Part shown: positions 16,677 through 22,704 of the stretch, in pieces
Position numbering within the stretch: position 1 is the first letter of the stretch
Layout of the letters: every line of letters starts with the position of its first letter
DNA from: DAIQNV01 sp036788215
GTDB lineage: Bacteria; Planctomycetota; Phycisphaerae; Phycisphaerales; UBA1924
Reading direction: 5' to 3'
NCBI GenBank assembly: GCA_036788215.1
Contig: DAIQNV010000041.1
Span: 1-28,225 of the forward strand
DNA length: 28,225 bases
Program-made: the position numbers and the translations under genes
The notes under the pieces: generated by a model
Databases searched by the model: none
Told to the model about the DNA's origin: nothing
The model's input: only the letters and a program-made list of their open reading frames with translations

Positions 16677-16707
16677 GGAGCCCCGAGCGTCAGCGAGCGG
16701 GCTGGAA
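16677..16707 (+). repeat. GAGC-type dispersed repeat, copy 1
   Basis: A 31-base sequence beginning GGAGCCCCGAGCGTCAGC and ending GGGCTGGAA matches 21864-21894 at 28 of 31 positions. Both copies lie in gaps after genes. Confidence 0.7.
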
Positions 16708-16719
16708 GGCCAGGGATCT

Positions 16720-16757
16720 GGGTGCCGTGGAGACATCGCGCAGCGATTTCTCCACGA
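16720..16757 (+). repeat. Hairpin element copy A (38 bases)
   Basis: GGGTGC is followed by arm CGTGGAGA, inner TCGC-GCA-GCGA, and closing arm TCTCCACG. The arm differs from other copies on both sides (GAGA/TCTC in place of GAAA/TTTC), keeping the pairing. The loop is GCA, a GNA triloop. Confidence 0.8.
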
Positions 16758-16780
16758 ACGACAAACTACGCCATCCGGTG

Positions 16781-16810
16781 CCCCGAAGCGCCGAAAAGCG
16801 GCGCTTGGGG
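16781..16810. repeat. Strong hairpin between copies A and B, possible bidirectional terminator
   Basis: CCCC, a bulged G, and AAGCGCCG (16786-16793) pair with CGGCGCTT (16799-16806) and GGGG around an AAAAG loop. It lies between convergent mtnN and nadK, where a terminator is expected, but no T-run follows. Confidence 0.5.
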
Positions 16811-16820
16811 CCTGGGTGCC

Positions 16821-16858
16821 GGGTGCCGTGGGAACGTCGCGAAGCGACTTTCCCACGA
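16821..16858 (+). repeat. Hairpin element copy B (38 bases)
   Basis: GGGTGC, arm CGTGGGAA, inner TCGC-GAA-GCGA, closing arm TTCCCACG. The arm shows a further compensated change (GGGAA/TTCCC). It ends 10 bases from the nadK stop. Confidence 0.8.
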
Positions 16859-16868
16859 TCGAACACCC

Positions 16869-17735
16869 TCAAGGCCCGATCGGCGAAGCCCCCCAGCCCA
16901 TCTTCTCGACCAGCGTCCGCCAGTAGCTCGTGCGCGGGTTCCGGACGAACCGCACCGCCCGACCCGTGGGCGAAACCGTCACGACATCCCCGCGCGACAA
17001 CGGCGCCGACACCTGCCCGTCCGCGACCAGCTGCGTCCCGGGCCTCGACTCATCGTTCGCCCGCATGAGCTCCAGCTCGACCGTCGTGTCCCGCCCGATC
17101 ACCAGGGGCCGGAACGCCAGCGAGTGCGCCGCGATCGGCGTCACGATCATCCCCGCCGAGCCCGGAGCCGCGATCGGCCCGCCCGCCGACACGTTGTACG
17201 CGGTCGATCCGAGCGGCGTCGAGACGATCAGTCCGTCCCCGTTCACCGTGGGCCCGTCCACCCCGTTGAACCGCAGCGCGACCGAGATCATCCGGTAGGG
17301 CGGGCCCGCGGTCACGACGAACTCGTTCACCGCCTCCGTTCGCCAGCGCTCCGCCCCGTTGCCCGACCGCACCGCCCCGAGCAGCGTCGGGATCTCCTGC
17401 GTGTCGAGGGGCTCGTCCGAGCCGAACACCCGCGGCGCATCCTCCGCCAGCGTGTCCGCGTCGTACTCCGCCATGAACCCGAGCTTGCCCGCGTTGATCC
17501 CCAGGATCGCGGTCTCGGACCCCAGGCACAGCCGCGCCGTCGAGAGCAGCGTCCCGTCCCCCCCGATGGTCGCGACAATCTCAGCCTCGGGCAGGCGCAT
17601 GCCCGCCGTCGTGTGATCGATATCGATCGAGTCGACCAACTCCCCGTGCCGCTCGATCAGCCCCTGCACCACCGACCGCAGGCGACCCGCGCGGGGCTTC
17701 ATCCGATTCACAAGCAGCACAACGCGTCGGGCCAC
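16869..17735 (-). CDS. nadK: NAD kinase
   Basis: The 288-residue product has the NAD kinase signature GGDGT at residues 58-62 with ATIGG before it, then LGINAGKLGFMAEY, the substrate Asn-Glu (AVNEFVV) and the GSTAYNVSAGGPI block of the C-terminal beta domain. It phosphorylates NAD to NADP with ATP or polyphosphate, in the cytoplasm. Length and motif spacing are normal. The GTG start at 17735 lacks a Shine-Dalgarno and instead has TACACT six bases upstream, suggesting a leaderless message. It is followed on the same strand by hairpin copies B and A; dxs lies upstream on the same strand, separated by hairpin copy C. Confidence 0.95.
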   Translation of the reverse strand: MARRVVLLVNRMKPRAGRLRSVVQGLIERHGELVDSIDIDHTTAGMRLPEAEIVATIGGDGTLLSTARLCLGSETAILGINAGKLGFMAEYDADTLAEDAPRVFGSDEPLDTQEIPTLLGAVRSGNGAERWRTEAVNEFVVTAGPPYRMISVALRFNGVDGPTVNGDGLIVSTPLGSTAYNVSAGGPIAAPGSAGMIVTPIAAHSLAFRPLVIGRDTTVELELMRANDESRPGTQLVADGQVSAPLSRGDVVTVSPTGRAVRFVRNPRTSYWRTLVEKMGWGASPIGP

Positions 17736-17741
17736 GCCCGG

Positions 17742-17747
17742 AGTGTA
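17742..17747 (-). promoter_or_regulatory. Candidate -10 box (TACACT) for leaderless start of nadK
   Basis: TACACT on the minus strand ends 6 bases before the GTG at 17735; the bases between are CCGGGC. No ribosome binding site is present. Confidence 0.5.
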
Positions 17748-17825
17748 CCCACCGCCCCGTCAACCTGTACCAACCCAAGGCATCAGCGCCGGACCGCGGC
17801 TGAGTGCCGAACCATCTACGACTCT

Positions 17826-17863
17826 GGGTGCCGTGGAAACGCCGCGAAGCGGTCTTTCCACGA
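17826..17863 (+). repeat. Hairpin element copy C (38 bases)
   Basis: GGGTGC, arm CGTGGAAA, inner CCGC-GAA-GCGG, closing arm TTTCCACG. The inner stem has a compensated change (CCGC/GCGG instead of TCGC/GCGA). It lies 15 bases beyond the dxs stop. Confidence 0.8.
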
Positions 17864-17878
17864 CCGCTCACCACACGC

Positions 17879-19858
17879 TCAAGCCTCCGCCGCCGCTGAG
17901 TCCCGGTGCAGGACTTGCGCCCGAGGACGCTCATGCCCCCCGACAGCAGCCCGGATCGCCCCCGCGATCGACGAGGCATCCAGCCCCGCTTCCCGCAGCT
18001 GATCCTTCCGGCTGTCCTGGTGGATCCACGCGTCGGGCAGGCCCAGGCGGGTCACGGCGCTCGCGTCGAGCCGCATCTCCGCCGCCGCCTCGAGGACCGC
18101 CGCCCCGAACCCGCCCACGATCCCGTGGTCCTCGACCGTGACGACGGGGATCGACCGGCTGAGGAGCGCCTTCACCAGCCCCGCGTCCACCGGCTTGGCG
18201 AAGCGAGCGTCGTACACCGCCACGCGGTACTCATCCCCCAGGCTCTCGACCGCCTCCATCGCGGTGATCGCCGGCACGCCGAACGCGAGCACCACCGCGT
18301 CGGGCTTCTCCCGGTCCAGGTCCTCGAACCCGGGCGTCAGCAGGCGGGCCTTGCCCAGCTCGAACGCCGGGCACGCCCGGTCAAGGAACCGCTCCGAGAC
18401 GTTGTCGCGCGGATACCGCACCGCACTCAGCCCCTCGTCGTAGTCCCGCATGAACCGCAGCGCCGCCTTCAGGCTGGGCTCATCGATTGCCGCGAGCAAA
18501 GCCGCTCCGGGCAGCGCCCGCAGGATCGACACATCGCAGAACCCATGGTGCACGCTCCCGTCCCCGCCCACCAGCCCCGCACGATCGAGGCACAGGCGCA
18601 CCGGCAGACCCTGCAGCGACACCTCCTGGAACGCCTGGTCGAACGCCCGCTGCAGGAAGGTCGAGTAGACCGCAAAGAAGGGCTTCCACCCCGTCTTCGC
18701 GAGCCCCGCCATCATGTCCATCCCGTGGCTCTCGCAGATCCCCACGTCCCACGCCCGATCGGGATACTCCGCGAGCACGCGGTCGATCCCCGTCCCCCCG
18801 GGCATCGCCGCGGTACACGCGACGATCTTCCCGTCCTCCGCCATCAGTTCGAGCATCGCCTCGCCGAACGCCTTCGTGAAGCTCCGCCCGCTCGACTTGA
18901 TCTCCACACGGCACGAAGACTGGTCGTAGGTGTGCGCCGCTGGCGAGTGAAAGGTCGTCGCGTCCCGCTCCGCGTAGTCAAGCCCCTTCCCCTTCACCGT
19001 CTTCACATGCAGCACCATGGGCCGATCGATGTCCCGCGCCTCGGTCAGGAACTCGATCAAGGTCTCGAGGTCATGCCCGTCGATCGGCCCGACGGTCAAG
19101 AGCCCGAACTTCTCGAACCACGAGTCCTCGCTCACCAAGGCCTTGGTCATCTCCCCCGCGCGGTGGTACGCCTCGCGGATCATCGACCCGCCCGGCATGT
19201 GCTGCAGCAGGCTCTTCCCTGCCTTCTTCAGGTCCGCGTAGGTGTGGCTCACCCGTACCCGGTCGAAGTACGACGCCAGCGCCCCCTGGGGCTTGCTGAT
19301 CGACATCCCGTTGTCGTTCAGCACGATCAGCATCTGCCGCTTCAGCGTCCCCGCGTTGTTCAGCCCCTCCATCGAGACGCCGTTCACGATGCTCGCATCG
19401 CCCACCAGCGTCACGACCCGACGCCCGCCCGGGTTCTTCTCCGGGTCGTACCCCTCGCCCGAAAGCTGGTCCCCCCGCGCCATCCCCACCGCGGTCGACA
19501 CACCCGTCCCCGCGTGCCCCACCCGAAAGAGGTCATACGGGCTCTCCAGGGGCTCCGGGAATCCCGACATCCCCGCCCGCGTTCTGAGCTTGCTCAGCTT
19601 GTCCACCCGACCCGTCACCAGCTTGTGGGGATAGCACTGGTGCCCCACGTCGAACAGCAGACGGTCGTACCCGAAGTCGAACACATAGTGCAGCGCCAGC
19701 GTCAACTCGACCACGCCCAGGTTTGGCGCCAGATGCCCACCCGCACGGCTCACCTGATCGATGATCGCCGACCGGATCTCGGCCGCGACCTCCGATAACT
19801 GCTCCACCGACAACGCCTGCAGGTCGCGCGAGCCGGTGAGCGTTGCCAGGTGTCCCAT
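17879..19858 (-). CDS. dxs: 1-deoxy-D-xylulose-5-phosphate synthase
   Basis: The 659-residue thiamine-diphosphate enzyme joins pyruvate and glyceraldehyde-3-phosphate in the first step of the MEP isoprenoid route. Visible family blocks are GGHLAPNLGVVELTLALHYV, FDVGHQCYPHKLVTGR, the pyrophosphate/Mg site GDASIVNGVSMEGLNNAG at about 153-170, GPIDGHD, VKTVKGKG, then the pyrimidine-domain DVGICESHGMDMMAGLA and the transketolase C-domain. Two places depart from textbook DXS: GDAS replaces GDGA, and ICESHG replaces the usual IAEQHA, with the catalytic Glu kept. Length is normal. AAAGGA precedes the ATG at 19858 at good spacing. ispA lies upstream on the same strand, so the two probably work together on prenyl supply, though a 143-base gap separates them. 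Confidence 0.93.
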   Translation of the reverse strand: MGHLATLTGSRDLQALSVEQLSEVAAEIRSAIIDQVSRAGGHLAPNLGVVELTLALHYVFDFGYDRLLFDVGHQCYPHKLVTGRVDKLSKLRTRAGMSGFPEPLESPYDLFRVGHAGTGVSTAVGMARGDQLSGEGYDPEKNPGGRRVVTLVGDASIVNGVSMEGLNNAGTLKRQMLIVLNDNGMSISKPQGALASYFDRVRVSHTYADLKKAGKSLLQHMPGGSMIREAYHRAGEMTKALVSEDSWFEKFGLLTVGPIDGHDLETLIEFLTEARDIDRPMVLHVKTVKGKGLDYAERDATTFHSPAAHTYDQSSCRVEIKSSGRSFTKAFGEAMLELMAEDGKIVACTAAMPGGTGIDRVLAEYPDRAWDVGICESHGMDMMAGLAKTGWKPFFAVYSTFLQRAFDQAFQEVSLQGLPVRLCLDRAGLVGGDGSVHHGFCDVSILRALPGAALLAAIDEPSLKAALRFMRDYDEGLSAVRYPRDNVSERFLDRACPAFELGKARLLTPGFEDLDREKPDAVVLAFGVPAITAMEAVESLGDEYRVAVYDARFAKPVDAGLVKALLSRSIPVVTVEDHGIVGGFGAAVLEAAAEMRLDASAVTRLGLPDAWIHQDSRKDQLREAGLDASSIAGAIRAAVGGHERPRAQVLHRDSAAAEA

Positions 19859-19924
19859 GCCGCCGTCCTTTCGAGGGCCAGTCCATCGGCCCGTTCCCGC
19901 GAATCTACGGGAAAACCCGAACTG

Positions 19925-19944
19925 CTTTCAGGATTTCCTGAAAG
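19925..19944 (-). promoter_or_regulatory. Inverted repeat between ispA and dxs
   Basis: CTTTCAGG (19925-19932), loop ATTT, CCTGAAAG (19937-19944) is a perfect 8-pair palindrome in an otherwise GC-rich gap. On the minus strand it lies after the ispA stop and 66 bases before dxs; a CGGG-TTTT-CCCG stem follows. It may be an operator for dxs or an attenuating terminator. Confidence 0.4.
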
Positions 19945-20001
19945 AAACGATAGGCAGAATCGCCCACCGGAATCTCATTTCGCCATCACGCGTCGAGGGT
20001 T

Positions 20002-20949
20002 TCACCGAGTCCGCCACCGCATGTACACCGCCAGCTCCTCAAGGCGTTCGCCCCCCGCCCCAAGCTTCCGCGCCGCCGCCCGGGCCGACTCCAGCAGAAC
20101 ATCCGCCGCCCGGCGCGAGCCCTCGAGCCCCAGCAGCCCCGGGTAGGTCGTCTTGCCCGCCTCCGCGTCCTTGCCCGTCCGCTTCCCCGCCACGTCCGAG
20201 GTCCCCTCCACATCGATCAGGTCGTCCACCACCTGGAACAGCAGCCCGACCGCCTCCCCGTACGCCGACACCGCCTCCAGCCTCTCCTCGTCCGCCTGCC
20301 CCTCCCCACCCCCGGGCAACGCACAGATCGCCCCCATCCGACACGACGCCCGCAGCAGGGCCGCGGTCTTCCCCCGATGAATCAGCTCCAGCTGGGCCCG
20401 CTCATCGAGCTCCGCCGGCATCCCCCCCAGCGTGTCGTAGACCTGCCCCCCGATCATGCCGACCGTCCCCGCCACCAGCTCCCGGCGGAGCGCATCCCGC
20501 CGAACCGGCCCCTCCGCCCCATCGATCGCCCCGAACGCCAGCGTCAGCAGCGCATCCCCCGCCAGGATCGCCATCGCCTCCCCCGCGTGCTTGTGCAGCG
20601 TGGGCAGCCCCCGCCTGAGGTCGTCGTCGTCGAGCGCCGGCAGATCGTCGTGCACCAGGCTGAAGGCGTGCACGCACTCCACCGCGCAGCCGGCAGGCAG
20701 GCTCGCCTCCCCCGCGCCACCCACCGCCTCCGCGCACAGCCACGCCAGCACGGGCCTCACCCGCTTGCCCCCCTGCACCGTCGCGTACCGCACCGCCTCC
20801 CGCAGGCTCTCGGGCAGGTCCGCCCCGTCGATGAAGGCGGACAGGGCCCCGTCCACCCGCTCCCGAATCGGCTCGATCCACCCCGGCGACTCCGCTCCCA
20901 CCGCCCGCACCTCCACCCTTCGCGACATCCGGGTCTGCTGCTCAACCAT
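20002..20949 (-). CDS. ispA: Polyprenyl diphosphate synthase, farnesyl/geranylgeranyl type
   Basis: The 315-residue all-helical product carries both aspartate-rich motifs of trans-prenyltransferases: HDDLPALDDDDLRRG (first Asp motif with two extra residues, as in bacterial IspA) and QVVDDLID (second motif). It also has GGKRVRP near the N-terminus for the allylic diphosphate and GGQVYD in mid-protein. It condenses isopentenyl diphosphate with allylic diphosphates to make C15 or C20 prenyl chains. Chain length cannot be decided from sequence alone. I chose the ATG at 20949 since a TACACT box lies 9 bases upstream; the frame extends to 20988, but that would start ahead of the promoter box. With dxs it forms an isoprenoid gene pair. 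Confidence 0.9.
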   Translation of the reverse strand: MVEQQTRMSRRVEVRAVGAESPGWIEPIRERVDGALSAFIDGADLPESLREAVRYATVQGGKRVRPVLAWLCAEAVGGAGEASLPAGCAVECVHAFSLVHDDLPALDDDDLRRGLPTLHKHAGEAMAILAGDALLTLAFGAIDGAEGPVRRDALRRELVAGTVGMIGGQVYDTLGGMPAELDERAQLELIHRGKTAALLRASCRMGAICALPGGGEGQADEERLEAVSAYGEAVGLLFQVVDDLIDVEGTSDVAGKRTGKDAEAGKTTYPGLLGLEGSRRAADVLLESARAAARKLGAGGERLEELAVYMRWRTR

Positions 20950-20958
20950 GGTCCCGCC

Positions 20959-20964
20959 AGTGTA
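20959..20964 (-). promoter_or_regulatory. Candidate -10 box (TACACT) for near-leaderless start of ispA
   Basis: TACACT on the minus strand ends 9 bases before the ATG at 20949. The bases between, GGCGGGACC, hold at most a poor Shine-Dalgarno. Confidence 0.45.
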
Positions 20965-21006
20965 GAGCGTGCCCCGCCCCTCGCGCACCCCCGATCCGTC
21001 CGCCTT

Positions 21007-21054
21007 CCTCTCCCCCCATCGGGGAGAGGATGCCCCGAAGGGGCAGGAGAGGGG
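21007..21054. repeat. Double hairpin with competing arms in the divergent ispA/exbB-like promoter region
   Basis: CCTCTCCCC (21007-21015) pairs with GGGGAGAGG (21021-21029), and TGCCCC-GAA-GGGGCA (21031-21045) forms a second stem. A further GGAGAGGGG (21046-21054) could replace the first right arm, so two folds compete. It resembles intergenic repeats common in GC-rich genomes. Confidence 0.6.
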
Positions 21055-21136
21055 CTACCGAAGCGCAGCGCCTCTCAACCCTCCAAGCCTCATCGCCCGC
21101 GAACGCCCGGACGCTCCCCTGCGCTGACCCACCCCG

Positions 21137-21142
21137 TACCAT
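21137..21142 (+). promoter_or_regulatory. Candidate -10 box (TACCAT) for leaderless start of the ExbB/TolQ-like gene
   Basis: TACCAT ends 7 bases before the ATG at 21150; the bases between, CGCCCCG, contain no ribosome binding site. Confidence 0.45.
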
Positions 21143-21149
21143 CGCCCCG

Positions 21150-21848
21150 ATGCCACTCCTCGAACGACTCCTCTCCCTCATCGACGCCGGCGGGTGGGTC
21201 ATGTACCCCCTCATCGCCCTGAGCGTCCTCTCCCTCGCGGTCACCCTCGAACGCACCCTCTTCTGGCTGGGCCCCGCCGCCAAACTCGACCGGCGCTGGC
21301 TCGATCGCGCCCTCGAGTCCCTCCGCACCGCCGACTGGCCCTCGGTCACCCGCGACGCCTCCGACGAACGCTCCGTCCACGCCGCCTACGCGAGCCGCCT
21401 TGCCTCCGAAGCGATGCGCACCCGCTCCGCCTCCCCATCGGTCGCGGTCGCCGCCGCCGAGCGCTTCCGCCCCGCCATCGAGCGCTTCGCCGCCCTGCAC
21501 GCCACGATCATCACCGCCGCCCCCATGCTGGGCATCCTGGGCACCGTGACCGGCATCATCCGCAGCTTCCGCCTGATCGGCTCCGAAGCGGTCGTTTCCG
21601 ATCCCGCGGTCGTCGCGTCCGGCATCGCCGAGGCGCTCTTCACCACCGCCTTCGGCCTCGTCATCGCCCTGCTGACGCTCTTCCCCCACGCCCTGTTCCG
21701 CGCCCGCGCCGAGGGGTGCCTCGTGATCTTCGAGTCGATCGCCGCCGCCGCCGAAGAGGGCGCCGAGCGCCAAGACCCCGACGAAACGAGCACGCCCCCA
21801 AAGAACCGCGATCGCAAGGCAACGGACAATCCTGAGCCCCGACCATAG
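21150..21848 (+). CDS. MotA/TolQ/ExbB proton-channel family protein
   Basis: The 232-residue product has three membrane segments: about 14-36 (GGWVMYPLIALSVLSLAVTL), 120-142 and 160-185. The family signature is APMLGILGTVTGIIRSF followed by IAEALFTTAFGLVIALLTLFPHALF. In ExbB/TolQ/MotA systems this protein and a second one (ExbD/TolR/MotB) form a proton-driven motor for outer-membrane transport, envelope constriction or flagella. No second component follows here: the next 111 bases are non-coding and the following gene is an EIIA on the opposite strand. The tail after residue 200 is charged and low-complexity. The start at 21150 is preceded by TACCAT at leaderless spacing. Which motor it belongs to is open. 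Confidence 0.87.
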   Translation: MPLLERLLSLIDAGGWVMYPLIALSVLSLAVTLERTLFWLGPAAKLDRRWLDRALESLRTADWPSVTRDASDERSVHAAYASRLASEAMRTRSASPSVAVAAAERFRPAIERFAALHATIITAAPMLGILGTVTGIIRSFRLIGSEAVVSDPAVVASGIAEALFTTAFGLVIALLTLFPHALFRARAEGCLVIFESIAAAAEEGAERQDPDETSTPPKNRDRKATDNPEPRP

Positions 21849-21863
21849 AAGGACGATCAAACT

Positions 21864-21894
21864 GGAGCCCCGACCGTGAGGGAGCGGGCTGGAA
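21864..21894 (+). repeat. GAGC-type dispersed repeat, copy 2
   Basis: A 31-base sequence beginning GGAGCCCCGACCGTGAG and ending GGGCTGGAA matches 16677-16707 except at three positions. It lies between the convergent ends of the ExbB-like and EIIA genes. Confidence 0.7.
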
Positions 21895-21959
21895 CACCGC
21901 AAAGAGTGCCGCCACGCCAACCGATCCCCGGTCGACCAAGCCCCCCGAGGGCCCCATCC

Positions 21960-22421
21960 CTATGCCGGCTGCTCCTGACCCCGGATGAGCTCGTAGATCT
22001 CCCCCGCCGACCCCGCCCCGTAGATCGACTCGCGGAACGCCTCCGCGTTCATCAGCCTGCTGATCCGCGCCAGCGCCTGGATGTGGTCGCTCGTCTGATC
22101 GGGAGGGCTCGCGAGCAGCACGATCAGCTTCACAGGCTGACCGTCGATCGCCTCGAACTCCATGGGCTCCGCCGGGCGTCCCACCGCCATCGCCAGGCCG
22201 GTCAATCCCACGCACTTCCCGTGCGGGATCGCCAGCCCGTGACCGATGCCGGTCGTCCGCGTCTGCTCACGCGTCCAGACCGCGGTCTTCAGCGCCTCGG
22301 GGTCCCCGACCGTCCCGATTCCCGCCAGCGTGTCCACCAGCTCATCGATCGCCTCCCGCTTGCTCCCCGCCTGCATGGGGGCGATCACCGCTTCGGGCTG
22401 CAAGATATCGAGAAGATTCAT
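21960..22421 (-). CDS. PTS EIIA-like (EIIA-Ntr/fructose type) phosphocarrier
   Basis: The 153-residue protein is a single EIIA domain of the fructose/nitrogen type (PTS_EIIA_2). It opens with LLDILQPEAVIAPMQAGSKR and has the phosphorylated histidine His67 in GIGHGLAIPHGK, followed by the family pattern around VKLIVLLASPPDQTSDHIQA. With no sugar-permease domain or EIIB/EIIC nearby, it is more likely a regulatory phosphocarrier like PtsN than part of a sugar uptake system; HPr and EI are not in the window. GGGGA lies five bases before the ATG at 22421. The reading frame is open upstream to 22718, but that stretch is hairpin repeat and not protein-like. It lies downstream of the two-component pair on the same strand, separated by 283 repeat-bearing bases. 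Confidence 0.9.
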   Translation of the reverse strand: MNLLDILQPEAVIAPMQAGSKREAIDELVDTLAGIGTVGDPEALKTAVWTREQTRTTGIGHGLAIPHGKCVGLTGLAMAVGRPAEPMEFEAIDGQPVKLIVLLASPPDQTSDHIQALARISRLMNAEAFRESIYGAGSAGEIYELIRGQEQPA

Positions 22422-22607
22422 CGGTTCCCCGGGTCTCGCGTGCACCCCGCACTCCGGCGGGCCGGCGACACTGCCTGATCGGATCGCTCGAGCGCCCGCC
22501 GGACCACCCGGGCCCGATGAGCAAGGGCACAGTCTAGAGCCTCCACCCAGCCCGGGCACACCCACACAATCCCCGCCCCCGTGCCAAGCCCGCCCGGTGC
22601 CCGGTGC

Positions 22608-22630
22608 CACCATCCGCGAAGCGGGTGGTG
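22608..22630 (+). repeat. Hairpin element E, related core
   Basis: CACCATCCGC (22608-22617), loop GAA, GCGGGTGGTG (22621-22630) form a 10-pair stem with one G-T pair. It shares the CCGC-GAA-GCGG core and a preceding GGTGC with copies A-D but has different outer arms. Confidence 0.6.
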
Positions 22631-22646
22631 CAGAACGATCCCAGTC

Positions 22647-22684
22647 GGGTGCCGTGGAAATATCGCGAAGCGATCTTTCCACGA
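22647..22684 (+). repeat. Hairpin element copy D (38 bases)
   Basis: GGGTGC, arm CGTGGAAA, inner ATCGC-GAA-GCGAT, closing arm TTTCCACG. It lies 20 bases beyond the response-regulator stop, again at a gene's 3' end. Confidence 0.8.
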
Positions 22685-22704
22685 CCGCCGACGACCAACC
22701 GCAC

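Larger units (their letters stand above)
16472..16868. other. 397-base convergent gap filled with hairpin repeats
   Basis: No gene is supported between the mtnN and nadK stops. The right half (16677-16858) holds, in order, a GAGC-type repeat, hairpin element copy A, a strong stem at 16781-16810, and hairpin element copy B. Open frames through it give low-complexity shadow translations. Confidence 0.7.
22422..22704. other. Gap between EIIA and response-regulator genes with two hairpin elements
   Basis: The right third holds hairpin elements E and D. A TAGACT box on the minus strand (22536-22531) could serve as a -10 for the EIIA gene, with a leader of about 100 bases. No gene is supported here. 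Confidence 0.5.

Noticed and set aside
16593..18002. Plus-strand open frame of 469 codons over the hairpin region and nadK
   Set aside because: It crosses repeats and is antisense to nadK; the translation has no domain and is dominated by Arg and Pro.
16677..22684. CRISPR array
   Set aside because: The repeats are palindromic, irregularly spaced over 6 kb and lack spacers of uniform length; no cas gene is present.
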